Shown: positions 43,313-57,630 of the stretch, in pieces
Position numbering within the stretch: the stretch's first letter is position 1
Layout: each line of letters starts with the position of its first letter
NCBI GenBank assembly: GCA_009733575.1
Contig: ML769500.1
Coordinates: 62,001 to 126,000 of the forward strand
Direction: 5' to 3'
Length of the DNA stretch: 64,000 nt
From: Gymnopus androsaceus JB14
Lineage: Eukaryota; Basidiomycota; Agaricomycetes; Agaricales; Omphalotaceae
The notes under the pieces: generated by a model
What the model was told of the DNA's origin: nothing
Database searches by the model: none
What the model saw: the letters and a program-made list of their open reading frames with translations, nothing else
Position numbers and translations under genes: made by a program

Positions 43313-45973
43313 TTGTCTCCCGCAGTCAGACTCAATATAAGTTGTGACGTTGAAATAGTACAACTTTATTGCTCTCTCAAAGCTTCTGACCCTCCGGGTC
43401 TTACTACAAGGAGCCAGTCGAAGCTGATGCTGCCCCCGGGAGATGGAGAAGATATTTTCATTTGGTTCTACAACCCGAAATTTGACGCCTTCCATCGCAA
43501 AAAGGAAGCCGGCAGCCTGGGCGAGTATTGGATGTTGCACCACATTACCAACCTCAAGACGAGTATAGCAGGGCTACTCGAACAACTCAACTACCCGGCC
43601 ATGCCAGCAACAGAAGGGGGGAAAAGCTTCTTTTGTGCGCTGTTGGTCCCTAAGATCGTTAGAGACGAATCCGGAGCTTTCAAGATGACCCCGGGTTGTA
43701 AAAAAGCGTGGGAACACACAAAACTAGAGAAAGCAAAAGAGTGCGAAGGAATCTGCATCATCGACCAAAGTCTGTGTATCTTCACATTCCATGAGCGCTT
43801 TTTTTTTCTTATGATGCATTTGACAGCCCAAAGCGAATTATTTGAGGACTCTTACCAAGACTGTCAGCGGAAGAAAATGGACCCACTGTTGAGCTTATCC
43901 GATGCTACTCGTGAGAAGCTTGAAACTTTTCGCCTCACCCCGTATGCAAAAATCGCTTACCGAATGGAGCTTGAACACGAATACACGCAGCAATCACTCC
44001 TTCGGAATGGTATCTATTATTGGGAAGACGCAGGTCTGGACACTCTGCCAGATTTCGTCGTGGCCAAGATAAATCAGATCGAGTCTAGAAGAGACTGGTT
44101 GGATTGGAATCCAAATGTATGGTTGACCTGTAAACAATGTATCACATACTGATTTCTTAACACTGAAGGGCATTGACTACTTGCGAGCGCTCTTCGATGA
44201 TCCGTTAAATTTAGATGAATTTGCGGTTCTTAAGCAACCGGATTCGTCTTCCGAATGGACATCAGCTCTTTCTACAGCACCTTCCCCCAACGCTCCCACT
44301 GTTTATGACCAGTCCTGTCCTTTGAACAACTCCCAACTCACCGATGCACGAACCAGAGAAGCCCAATTCTTAGCTTCAAGAGATGTTGATGACCAGATGC
44401 AAGGTCTGGAGAAGGGTGTTAGAGCGCTCTTTACACCCGTTGTCAGGTGGGCAAAGTTAATCTCAAAAGAAGGCATCATCTTTCCTGAGTAAGTTGTCCT
44501 TGACTAGTCTTGCCTCATGAACTGAGTCCTGACACTGAATCTGTAGATCGGACTCTGGAAATCCAGGTTCATGGCCACACAATATGGGGATTCTTGTTAG
44601 CTGTCCCCCCCGAAAGGGAGAGGAGATGCGCAACCTTGCTCTTATCCATCCGCAATCAGATGCTTGCATATTCCATTTGCATGCACCCCTTCTTTTGGTT
44701 GAAATAGACTCCAATGGGCAGAAGAGAGCATACTCAACTGAGACAGATCAGAAGCAGGGTTTAGTGCATGCAGCATTCATTGTTCGCTCATTCAATATTG
44801 CCTTGGGGATCACCACCTTTTGTTTACCTATAATCTGGGTAGACAAGGATCAGACAGCTAGGTGCTACTTGGTATACCAGAATGATAGTCAGGTATGATT
44901 TGTTGTAATTTTTTTTCACTGAGCCATGAGACTGACATGTTGGTTAGATTATTGCATATCCTTTCAACTACAATGGAGTTGATGAATTTGACTTGACTGT
45001 TCGCCATTCCAGAGCCCATTTTCATCTCCGACTTCTCAACATTCTTGATTCCCATATGCGCCCACTGAGCCAGGCTCAGGACAAAATTATTGGGGATGTA
45101 TTCAGCAAATTCCCTGATGTTGCCAGTGTACCTCAGGAAGCCCCACACAAGAACACGGAAGATTTGTGGACAGGCCACCCATGATGATGTATGTGGTTGT
45201 TCAATGCATGTAGTATCTTGGTCTTGATTTTGAAATATATCAGTGTCATATACATATTGTTGATAAATTAGGTGTACACTATGTTCGAAAAACACTTGTT
45301 CGGTCAGGTGATAGGGAGATCGCAGTGTACAAGCATCTTCTCCATTATCAATTTGAAGATCACTATCCAGGTATCCAGCACTTCATTTACACATGGTCAA
45401 CTGGCTACTGGAAGCACAATGGGGCTCAATATCTTGAACTTCCTTATTTCCTTCCAGTTGGTGATGAGTTGAGGAAGGAACAGGGGAGTTGCTTGCAAGG
45501 GATGAGTTTATCACTCTGTGATCAGCTCTTAACTGCTGTCAACTTTCTCCATTCAGTTGTCAAGGTAGCCCATATGGATATAAAACCTGACAACTTGGTC
45601 TTGGATGCTGGAGAGACACTCAAGGTCATTGATTTCAATCTCTCTATCATGGATGCCACTTGTGATGTACCACCTGGTAGATGCGGGACCAAGGGCTATA
45701 TGGCCCCTGAGGTTGAAGGACCTGGGCTGTACTCCCCGGTACTTGCAGATCTATACTCATGTGGTATCTGTATGGATGACTTCTTGGATATGGACCAGAG
45801 AACAGAGACAAAATTGGGAGAAGATTGAGGACAGATTGTTTGAGACCTTTGAAGTCTTTGCTACAAGATTATGCAATCAGTCTCCTAGTGAGCGTCCTCC
45901 ACTGACGGAACGGCCTAGACTTCAGTCTCAGCTTCAACGAGACAAGAGTGGAATGGCTTTGGGAGAGTTATAA
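43313..45973 (+). CDS. FunK1-like fungal protein kinase
   Basis: A large N-terminal region (GEDIFIWFYNPKFDAFHRKK, GSLGEYWMLHHITNLKTSIA, about 43440-44150) and a second exon group (LDEFAVLKQPDSSSEWTSAL, QIIAYPFNYNGVDEFDLTVR) precede a C-terminal kinase fold. Kinase motifs: VRSGDREIAVYKHLL (about 45300), YLELPYFLPVGDE, the catalytic loop HMDIKPDNLVL (about 45570), metal-binding IDFN (about 45628) and GTKGYMAPE (about 45688). The usual HRD Arg is Met and the DFG Gly is Asn. The essential Asp residues are present, so activity is possible. A frame change near 45770-45800 is explained by a GTATCT...CAG intron of about 42 bp. The last exon reads IEDRLFETFEVFATRLCNQS and PSERPPL, stop at 45971. The start is uncertain: no ATG at 43313, and the first exon may lie upstream. 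Confidence 0.65.
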
Positions 45974-46582
45974 ACTGCTAGCTACTCTTCCCAGTGCAAT
46001 TAAATGTACCATCGCTGTGTCGTGTACTCTCCGTATCTGTTCCGTTACGTGATCGAAGAGCTCACGGAGGAGGAAGAAAGGTCACTCAGTCAATGTAGAT
46101 ATGAAATCTCACACAAAGCTACTAGTACAAGTAGACATAATTGCGCTTGTGTTTCATAAACCGCTCATACATCCAGTCAAATCAAATCGAATAACCAGTA
46201 TTTCTACTTTGGACATTCACGAACCGTACCAGTTTTACTCACTCTACATATTACTAGTACAACGTATCTCCTATATCTTGAAATTCCATGCTTTCAATGG
46301 AGCGACTGCTGCGTTATGCTGGATAACAATGAGGAATGCAGTGCAAGGGGAGATATCCCGAGTACTAGGTGGGATACATGAAAAGCTTTGCGTGTTTTAT
46401 TTGTAGAGAAGTATGGAATCGAAGAAAGTAAGAATACAAACAAGTACTCGGGCTAGAGTCGAAGCAGAGAACGGAAAAGCCAGAAATAGATTGGGACTGG
46501 ATGATAAACTGTATTCTCGCTGAGTCTTAGTCAGTAGCATATCTTGATATCGACAAGTTATGTTCAAACTATTATTTCCGGA
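45974..46582. repeat. Duplicated kinase 3' flank, copy B
   Basis: The segment from about 46080 to 46630 is the counterpart of 41750-42245. It starts about 150 bp after the FunK1-like kinase stop and extends into the 3' end of the AGC-like kinase on the other strand. No separate gene is seen. Confidence 0.7.
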
Positions 46583-49500
46583 CTAGCCATGGGGGAGAGG
46601 ATTAACGGTAGCGCATATTTGTAGAATTGCTAATCTAACCGTAGTATTCAACCTTTGAAGATACAGTAACTTAAGTAGAACAAAAAAGACGAAAAACAAA
46701 AAACAAAACAACAAGTACATAGGGATCTTTACGACGAAATCAATCTCAGTCGTTGCACTAGAGCCCAGCAGTCCATCGAGTCTCCCAGTCTCCCCGATCC
46801 TCGGCCTCACTTCTCTCGCAATACCCAACAAAGTATCAAAGTTGACGTCTCCAGGCGAAAGCGGAAGCGGCGAGAACCCGGGCGTCAGAGGGGAATAGGC
46901 AGTCGAGTCCGTCGCGGTGACAGGAGAGACTTGTTCCAAGCACGGAGAGTCAGATTCAGAAACCTGGAACGCGAATGCGACAGCATGCATCTCCAGGCAT
47001 CAAGCTCCACGTAGAACCATAGCGAAAGATGTCCTGCTCCTCTGCCTCCATCTCACCAGCGATGTCCTCCGGCACGGAATTCATCTTCATATGCAGATCC
47101 TGACTAGGTCGACTATACTCTGGCCCAGCTTGCCCATGCCCTTCCCGCCTCGACTTGGACCGCAAGATACCACCACTAAGCGTCCGCAACCCAAGACCAA
47201 GACCCAACACAGGCAGCTTAGAGTGTGAACGCTTCGGAGCACCTCCTGGAATACAGATGGAGGATTTCGACCCGGAAGCAGCGGGAACTGTATACGTGAA
47301 ACCAATCCCACTTCCGATTTGCTTGATACCGCTAGGTAGTTCATACTCGTCAAACTTGCTACCACTCCGCATAGATGACATCGGGATGCGAAAACGCGGG
47401 AGTACTCTTCGGGCGGCGCAACTTGCGCAACTTGTTCTGCGTGCTAGTACTCAGAGAAACGAGCTGTGATAATCTGTGATTGGTTTGGGTGATGATAGAT
47501 GAACGCTGTCGACGGAGTTTTGGAGGCGCCAAAGGCTCTTGAAGTTGACGCTCGGAAGAAGAGAGAAGGTATACCAAGGACGCGCGCTGGCTTTGGAGCC
47601 TCCGTATTGACGTCTTTATCCAGAGATTCCCAGAATAATGAGAGACGTTCTTCGCGACTAAGCTTGTTAACGACAGGGCTACGACGGAGAGATTCATACG
47701 AGGGTGCCCGATCGGTAATTGAATCGACTACTGATTTGGAAATCGAGACAGAGTGCTCTTCCATGAGGCGGGATTGGTTCATATCCATCTTGAGCTCGTC
47801 CAGAGAGGGAGAACGAAAAACAAGGGGGCAGGAGATCCTGAACACTGTGTCGAGCTTGAAGAGAATATACTGATCTTGGTTTCGAGGAAATGGATTTAGA
47901 AGCGTCCCATTCAGCGCCTACGCTAGATATCTGAACGATAGCTGTGCCGGCTTCGGTTTCTCTATCAAGGCTTCGAGGACGGAATTCGGGGGAACACTTG
48001 TAAAAGGTTTCGCAAAGGTTTGGAGTAAATGAAGCTAGGGATGTAGGGAGCTAAAATCGTCATCAGTATATCGAGTTTGCTATCTTTGAGTGTACGAACC
48101 AGGAGTTGTCTTCTTCTGAATTGTCGGCCAATCACTGTTAAAGGGTAAGAGAAAGACCAAATAATCTTGAAGAATAACTGACATGGAGGCAAAGTATTTA
48201 TGCTGTTTGATTTCTTCTATATTCGGGCGTAGTCGAGGATTCCGTTCCAAGCACTACAAAGGCCGTTCGTTAATGCTCAAGAGGAAAGTCATCGCTTCAA
48301 GATCATACCTTGAACATCAGATCCCGGGCAGTCCGCGTCCATACGGCCATCGCAAGGGACAGTCAACGATCCTCCTCGTAGGACTTGCTTGTAAACTTGC
48401 GCTTGTGTAAACCCGGTCAGAGGAAACGGATGCTATGCCAAATGGGTAAGAAAGATGGATAGTAAACGCGAGGAAGTTTCTTACCTTGCCATAGGTCATA
48501 AAGTACATCAAACAACCCAAGCCCCAACAGTCTACCAAAAAGTCGTGTTCCCATCGAAGGAGGACTTCCGGAGCTCTATATTCGTAGTCTCGAGGTGGCC
48601 TTTGGACTTGATCACTTGCTAATGATTCCTTGCCATTGACTTTAGCAAGATCGAAGCCTAACAAAACGATGTGGCCATCGGTGTTGATCATGACGTTCGC
48701 AGGGTTGATATCGCGATGTTCGATTTTGGCGTCGTGAAGAACAGATAAGGCTTCAGTCTAAAAGGACATTGGTACTACAAAGGAAAGATGCAGTTAAATG
48801 ACCCACTATTTCAGAACTGTAGAACAACACCTCGTCAGGATCTAGCGCACCATCTTGCAGCACGTAATCCAACATATTTCCAGCAGGATACGAGTCCTAA
48901 CAACAATGCAATATAAGCACAACAGCACATCGTTGAAAACGATAGATACACACCAAGAGAACAAACAGAGCCTGATGTTCGAAAATCCGACGCAGGATAC
49001 AGGGAAGGAAAACGCAGTCTTGTTCCGTGAGCATCTCTAGTAAGCATAGCTCAAATGGCCAATTGAGGGATGGTGTCGCGCGAAAAGCTTTCATAGTGTA
49101 TACTCGGTTGGTATCCCGTTTTCGGATAACGTATGTGCCAGAGGTGGTTTCTCGAGGATTCAGGCGGTCGAGAAAGTCAAATTCGGAAAGGGAAAAGACA
49201 TTCTAGAGGAAGTAAAAGTAAGATCAGGTACTACGGTGGCAATAGGATAAAACGTACATCGAGAAGCTTCTTCCTATCCCGAGCGTCTTTACTTGGTTTA
49301 GATGTTTTCCGAGAAATTATGACGATTTCCTGCATATGCAGTTAAATGAATAGGTGGAAATCTGCAAAGAGAAGAAGACTAACGTCGATATCGTCGTCCT
49401 CAAAGTCAGAATCAAGCTCTTGAATGTCTGTTATTCGCTGGATGGTATCGGTCAGAGCGAGACTCATCTGAGAACTATTACTTACATCAACGTTGTAGCT

Positions 49501-49787
49501 CGTATCGTTGTTTAGCCTGATGTTTGCAGTATTACTATTAGATTTCGGGTCGAGGTCGCCCAGGTCGAATATCCCAGAGAATGATTCCTAGGAAAGCTTA
49601 GCTCTGCACGCCTGTAAATCTAGTCGGTTAGCACTTACTGAAAATGGCGTTTCATCGAATGGTTCAATCTCAATAAATGGCACGCGTAGAGCCTCTTTGG
49701 GAGAGGTAGTCTGAAAGCGGGTTGGTATGGCTCCTGCACGCGAAAAGTATTACCAACCTGGCAGCTTGAATAAGAATCTTCGCTCAT
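46583..49787 (-). CDS. AGC-like protein kinase, probable pseudokinase, with long C-terminal tail
   Basis: Starts MSEDSYSSCQ (49787). An acidic N-terminal region (LNNDTSYNVD, EDDIDV, about 49500-49380) leads to ENVFSLSEFDFLDRLNPRET (about 49200). The kinase domain has Lys in VYTMKAFRATPS (about 49095), SYPAGNMLDYVLQDGALDPD (about 48890), catalytic loop HRDINPANVMIN (about 48710), LLGFDLAK (about 48655), YRAPEVLLRWEHDFLVDCWG (about 48570) and RNPRLRPNIEEIKQHKYF (about 48240). The DFG position reads GFD, so the magnesium-binding Asp is missing, and the catalytic-loop Lys is Asn. This points to a pseudokinase or an unusual chemistry. After IDWPTIQKK come about 450 residues rich in Ser/Pro/basic (LMEEHSVSISKSVVDSITDR). 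A last stretch could form a membrane anchor (PMYLLFCFLFFVFFVLL, about 46725) but may be untranslated. Confidence 0.68.
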
Positions 49788-49961
49788 TTCAGTAACATCG
49801 CTGAGTAGTGTGCAGGTGAACGCATGTTTGGGTGGGTATCGCGTGGCGGCGTGAAAGGAACGAAGGTGGTGTCACGGTTCAAGGAAGCAACCCACGCGGA
49901 ATTTACTAATGAACGCCACAAAGATATAAGCGCCAAGTTCGCTAAGTTCTTACTTGCAGCG

Positions 49962-51556
49962 ATGTCTCATTCTTTGCAACGACTGATCTCTCGAGTGCTG
50001 GACCATATCTCATTAATCAGCCTTTGCATGGACTTCATAATTCCATTTCCGCTCGGCTTCGAGCGGGTTCAATCTGCTCTTCCTCTGAGTTGAGCAGATA
50101 GCGCTTCTCGCGGAGTCCAGATACCTGCTGCATACGACAACGCGATTGCAGAGATATCATCTGTTCTCAGTTAGAGAATGCAAGAGATACTCTACAGCGG
50201 CGCCGTGATAGTGCTCAATCCTTCATCTCATCACCAATTCGAAGATTGCCACCAGAAGTCTGGAACGAGATTTTCACATTGCATTATGAGACGCAGGATG
50301 TACATCTATCTCTGTTGGAGAATCTATACACACCCGAGTCACGGTTCTGGCCAGCGCTCGAACTCTCTTGGGTCTGTTCCTTTTGGCGAACATTTCGTAC
50401 ATTCCCGGCCGAATCTTTGGTCAACCCTCAGACTCTCATCTCAGGCACTTCAGTCACCTGGAGTACTTGAAATCTTCCAGAAGTATATCCTATACTCGGG
50501 TGATAATCTGCTAGATTTCCGTTACGTTCGTGCCTGTTCACATGAAGGACTCGAATCACATCGACGGGATCGCTATCCTGTTGAAGAATTCGACGACGGT
50601 AGCGTCGTGCCATTCTAAACATTCCGATTACTCCAGGTGCTGCTAGCATGTGGCTCACGAGATTTCGCAGTTATCAGCAAAGTCTCGCAAACTTCCCCGC
50701 TCTGGAACACCTTGGGGCTTTGACGCCCAATGAAAGTCAGACCTTGGAATTCATCCAACTCTTTACGCCCTTTCCGCGACTACACACTCTTTCAGCCGAA
50801 GGTTTTTCCTGGTCGGGTCCTACTGTCAATCTCTCGCACATAATCGAGCTGTTCCCTTCTTTCCTTCACTGGAAAGTCATCATGATTCGGGCACCTGCTT
50901 TGTCGACTTCCTGTGCTCAAAATACTTGGAAGTGAGAGGCTTCTTTCTTTCGGAGGATGCAGAAGGGGATGCGTTGCTGCAAGGGCAGAGATATTATAGC
51001 TCAGCACTGTCAAAGCTGACTATATCGTCCAGCACTTTCCAACCGGAAGCCTGGCGCTTCCTTCGTCTGCTTGTTTGACCGACTTGGCAATCTTCGCTAC
51101 GGTCAGCCCTTCGGGATCGTTTGAAATTTCATATCTTTCCTCAGTTCTTCTTGATTCACACTGTACTCTGCAGACTCTTCGAGTGAATACTATCTTCCCT
51201 CCCCAGCGACAGGCACTATTTGATCTCATGGCGCCTCACCTCTCCATCGTGAACCGATGAATTAGAGGTGGAATCCTTCTCACAACATTTCTTGAAACAT
51301 TTCAATCCAAAGGAAGATGTCGTGCTGCTCCTAATCTTCGCTCCTTGGAGCTGGGCTAGAGGATCTAGCTGTTCGTGAGGAATTCGAAGCTCTATGTTTG
51401 GGCATCGGCGGTCTAGCCAGGTCTCGATGTTCTGTTGATAGAACGCCTTCGGGGCCGTCAAGACTCAAGATGTCTCGTAGTAAGTGGTGTTTTTCGGCAG
51501 GATCTTTCTGAGCTCAAAGAACTCGGTTTCAATACTGTGTATATGATATCCGTCTG
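49962..51556 (+). pseudogene. F-box/LRR protein copy 1, decayed
   Basis: Aligns along its whole length with the intact gene at 52160-53783. Recognisable parts are the start MSHSLQRLISRVLDHISLIS, the F-box LPPEVWNEIFTLHYETQDVH (about 50243), RFWPALELSWVCSFWRTFRT, NFPALEHLGALTPNESQTLE (about 50690) and LRVNTIFPPQRQALFDLMAP (about 51180). It carries many frameshifts (near 50200, 50370, 50880, 51050, 51350) and gaps. The 3' flank is also shared (51720-51850 with 53830-53950), so a unit of about 2.2 kb was tandemly duplicated. It is clearly non-functional. Confidence 0.85.
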
Positions 51557-51884
51557 ATTTTCCAGCTTGTTCAAGGTCAATTGACAAGCCACAATTTATC
51601 TCGGTTTTCGTAGCCATCCGGTTTCCTATATCATTTATATAGTACAGTATATACCTTTTATATACGGTGTGAGTACGACTTGCGCCAAACTTGCGGGCAA
51701 TCTGGCAAAGCCGGTAGCCGGTCAATCAATAGAGCCCTTTTACAATGAGTCTCAAAGTCGATGCCCCGCTCCGCTTTATCTTCAGGCATCCCATTTGGCT
51801 ATACTACCACTCAAAGTACACTATATAAATTTTCGGAACTTATCAGCAAAACCTGTATGGTTGATAAGACATCTTAATACATTC

Positions 51885-52045
51885 TGGAGCAAGGGTGCCC
51901 TCTCCAGAGTGCTCCAGAGTGCTTAGAGTGCTCAAGCAATTCACTCGCTCTTTTCGATGGCTTTTTGTCAAACCTGTTCCAAAAGCAATTGAATGGCTCT
52001 GAGTGCTCTGAGCTCTCTGGAGCTCTAGCTGGAGGTACGATACAG
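51885..52045. repeat. Cluster of GAGTGCTC motifs between the F-box copies
   Basis: Several copies of GAGTGCTC or one-base variants lie at 51905-51935 (GAGTGCTCCAGAGTGCTTAGAGTGCTC region), with a further group in partly inverted arrangement at 51995-52025 (GAGTGCTCTGAGCTCTCTGG). The mirrored spacing resembles the subterminal repeats of small DNA transposons, but no target-site duplication or clean terminal repeat could be identified. Confidence 0.45.
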
Positions 52046-52159
52046 TTATTGCTGATGAAGTTGTGGGAACCCACGTGGAAATTAATATTGTTGTTAAGGT
52101 AAATAAACGCCATATATATAAGCGCTTACCTGGGGTCAGGGGTCTTTCTTGCTTTCACG

Positions 52160-53783
52160 ATGCCTTCCATCCTCTGCAACGGACTGTCTCTTGAAGCTGG
52201 ACGATCTCATTAACCAGCCCGTGCATGAGCTACATGGCTCCATTTCCTCTCGGCTTCGAGCTGGGTTCAATCTTCCTGCCTCTTCCTCTGAGGTTGAGCA
52301 TATCGACGCTTTCCTCTCGGAGGTCCCAGATACCCTTGCTGCATACGACAACGCAATTGCAGAGATAGATCATCTGCTTCTCAGTTTAGAGAATGCAAGA
52401 GATGCTCTACAGCGCCGCCGCGATAGTGCTCAATCCTTCATCTCATCACCAATCCGAAGATTGCCACCAGAAGTCCTAGACGAAATATTCACAATATGTT
52501 GCCAAACAGAGGGAACAGAGGAGGTTTATAACCTATCTCTGCTGAAAGATCCAACCGATGCCGAGTCCCGGTTCTGGCCAGCACTCGAGCTCTCTTGGGT
52601 CTGTTCCTTCTGGCGAACATTTGTACATTCACGGCCGAATCTCTGGTCAACCCTCAGAATTTCGTCTCAGGCACTTGATACACCTGGAGTATTTGAAATA
52701 TTCAAGAAATATATCTTCTACTCCGGCGATAATTTGCTAGATTTTCGCTACGACGAGCCAGTTGGTAGAATGGTGGATCACCTAAGCGGGATGGATATAC
52801 TGTTGGAGAATTCGACAAGGTGGCGTCGCGCTATTTTAAACATCCCAAGCGCCCCAGGTGCTGCTGGAATGTGGCTCGCAATATTTCAACCAAGTCTCGC
52901 AAACTTCCCCGCTCTGAAACACATTGGGACTCTGACGTCCAATGGATATCAAGTCTTGGAATTCATCCATCTCTTCACGCCCTTTCCGCGACTAAACACC
53001 TTTTCAGCCTATTATTTTTCCTGGTCTGGTCCTAGTGTCAATATCTCACACATAACCGAGCTGTCCATTGTTTCCTTCACTGGAAAATCATTCGGGCACC
53101 TGCTTTGTCGACTTCCTGTGCTCAAAATATTGGAAGTGAAAGGCTTCATTCTTTCGGAGGATGCGGAAGGGGACGTGTTGCTGCAAGGGCAGAGATACTA
53201 TAGCTCAGCGCTGTCGAAGCTGACTGTATCGTACAGAACTTTCCAACGGGAGGCCTGGCGCTTCCTTCGTCTACCTTGTTTAACCGACTTGAGGATCCTT
53301 ACTGATGGCTACCCCCCTTCCTCGTACCTCTCCTCGGTACTTCATGATTCAAATTGTACTCTGCAGACTCTTCGAGTGGATGGCATTTCCCCTCGCATTT
53401 GGCAGGCTCTATTTGATTTTATGGCGCCTCACCCCTCCATCGTGAACCTCGCTATCAGCGATGAATTCACTGGCGAGGTGGTTTCCTTCTTACAGCATTT
53501 CAAACCGAAGGAAGATGGTTCATGCCTAGCTCCTAACCTTCGCTCCTTAGAGCTGGGAAGGGTCGAACCTGTTCGTGAGGAATTCGAGGCTCTCAGTCTG
53601 AGCATCGGTGGTCTAGTCAGGTCTCGATGTTTTGTTGATAGATCTCCTTCAGGGACCATCAAGATGTCAGGCTTGCAAAGCTTGACTCTCGTAGTAGGTG
53701 GTGTTTTTCGGCAGGATTTTTCAGAGTTCCTCCATACCGATCTTTCTGATTTCAACAAAGCCGGCTTCAATATGTGTATTTGA
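52160..53783 (+). CDS. F-box and leucine-rich protein
   Basis: A single uninterrupted frame of about 540 codons with no intron, a common layout for this agaricomycete family. F-box proteins link substrates to SCF ubiquitin ligases through SKP1. Order: an N-terminal helical/coiled-coil segment (AAYDNAIAEIDHLLLSLENA RDAL, about residues 65-90), the F-box LPPEVLDEIFTICCQT (about 103-120), SWVCSFWRTFVHSRPNLWST, then irregular leucine-rich repeats (KLTVSYRTFQREAWRFLRLP; LRSLELGRVEPVREEFEALS) to SDFNKAGFNMCI, stop at 53781. The only ATG that fits paralogue 1 is at 52160 (MPSILCN), but one extra G near 52180 puts it out of frame with the body. Otherwise translation would need a non-AUG start near 52149. 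The body is intact, so the G may be a sequence error. Confidence 0.8.
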
Positions 53784-54651
53784 TATCTGTATACTTACAA
53801 TTGCAATTGTATTATCAGTCGTGCCGCTACTATCTCTACTGTATCAAAGTCAATGCCCCAGCTCTATACTGGACTGGGAGTGTGCTCTGCTTTATCTTCA
53901 GGCGTCCTATACTACCACTCAAAGTATATAAATTTCAGCAAAATTCATAGAAGCTCGGAGATATGTACTGATCAAGATACAAATTATAGATTATCCATCT
54001 AACAAGTAGTGAGATAGACTTAAAACAGTCTCCTCTAGAGGTTGACAGTTAAAAAACTAGAATTCTATTGAGGTTTGATATTTTTCATCAACCTCATAGA
54101 GGGCGGGTCACCAAGCTAGTAGTGAGAGCTGACAACAACTCGATAAGGCAACGCCGCCGGGAGCTTTACTTCCAAAGCGCTTCTTCGGGCATGAGCAGTG
54201 ACCTGTGTCAGTCCAGTCAACCCGGTCAATAAACAGACGTGTTTTTACGATACAGGAGAACATCTGGAAATTGGCAAATAATTTTAGAACTGGTTGGTCC
54301 ATTTCACCCCTCTGAGGTGCATCGAAGATCACACGCTTCCTCCACTCATGAATTGACTTATAGGTTCACGGTCCCTCTGACCTAATTCTTCGACGCTAAC
54401 TGAAACATTCTTAATAATGGGTTCAAATGCCCTACGCGTACGCGTCCCAACGGATCAAATCATCAAATGCACTACGCGTCCCGGAATTCGCTGGCATCCG
54501 GTCTAGTGAAGAGTTATTCAAATAAACCCCATAGCATGTGACCAATCTGCCGACTAGACTCGCAAGCAGCGTACGCGTCTTTCTAAAACGCTGAACGGCT
54601 AGGAAAAAAAAATTACTTAAAGCGAACACAGGGTGCACAATAAACTCTAAA
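53784..54651. other. Intergenic between F-box gene and esterase copy 5
   Basis: The first 170 bp are the 3' flank shared with F-box copy 1. The rest has no coding signal. Two similar CACTACGCGT/CCTACGCGTACGCGTCCC motifs (54425-54485) lie about 180 bp upstream of the esterase start and could be regulatory or a small duplication. Confidence 0.4.
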
Positions 54652-57051
<2,400 letters not shown>

Positions 57052-57149
57052 CGGTCGCTGTAATGGAACATGTTTAGTGATCTCCAAGAAAGTGATGGAT
57101 ATCCTATTTAGACAATTATTATCTAATACATATGTAATCTAAGATGCTT

Positions 57150-57345
57150 AAACATAGAGCATCGTCTCGAGGATGACCCCAGATCCGCCAACCCAGCCAA
57201 GAGAGAATTGGGCGCAAGGCATGAACCATCTTCATTTGATTTTAGACGTTGTAAGAAGGATTCTAGTTCGTTAGTGATTTCAATGCTGATAGCTAGGTTG
57301 ACTATGGAGAGGTGCCAGTGTGAGGTGTCATGAAATCAAACAGTA
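57150..57345 (-). pseudogene. F-box/LRR relic
   Basis: The plus strand here (AAGGCATGAACCATCTTC, GATTTCAATGCTGATAGCTAGGTTGAC, GGTGCC...CATGAAATCAAACAGTACCTGC) closely parallels 63780-63915 at the right edge, which codes (minus) for the FMAPHxSIVNLAI part of the F-box/LRR family. Only about 190 bp of the leucine-rich part remains. Confidence 0.65.
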
Positions 57346-57359
57346 CCTGCCGCAGGCGA

Positions 57360-57630
57360 CCGGGAACACGGACTAATTGAGGACGACGATAATGGAGAGG
57401 ATGTAGAATTGCGCCGCCGGTTCTGAGCATCCATTGAAGTAGTCACGATTTCCTTTGCAGCTTCGTACTTGACGATGCTGCATGAAAATCGCTCCATTCG
57501 ACCCTACACGTTTGATCCAACGGTCGCGATCTGGACAGTATCATGTACATGCATGCTCAACTGTCCCTTCTCATCATACGCCTGTCCAAACTGCGATATG
57601 TCGATGGTTTCAGTGTCATTGAGTGTGGAA
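57360..57630 (-). other. Unidentified coding relic
   Basis: The minus strand reads LNDTETIDISQFGQAYDEKG, QLSMHVHDTVQIATVGSNV, a stop, and RMERFSCSIVKYEAAKEIVT, NRRRNSTSSPLSSSSIS in the same frame. The composition is convincingly protein-like over about 85 codons, but there is a stop in the middle, no start and no recognised family. Probably an exon of a lost gene. Confidence 0.4.

Noticed and set aside
43136..43543. Minus-strand gene of 135 codons
   Set aside because: It overlaps the antisense of the FunK1-like N-terminal region, which has clearer protein character, and has no recognised motif.
46583..46740. A certain C-terminal membrane anchor on the AGC-like kinase
   Set aside because: The hydrophobic stretch lies in T/A-rich sequence that is also part of a duplicated 3' flank, so it may be untranslated; kept only as a possibility.
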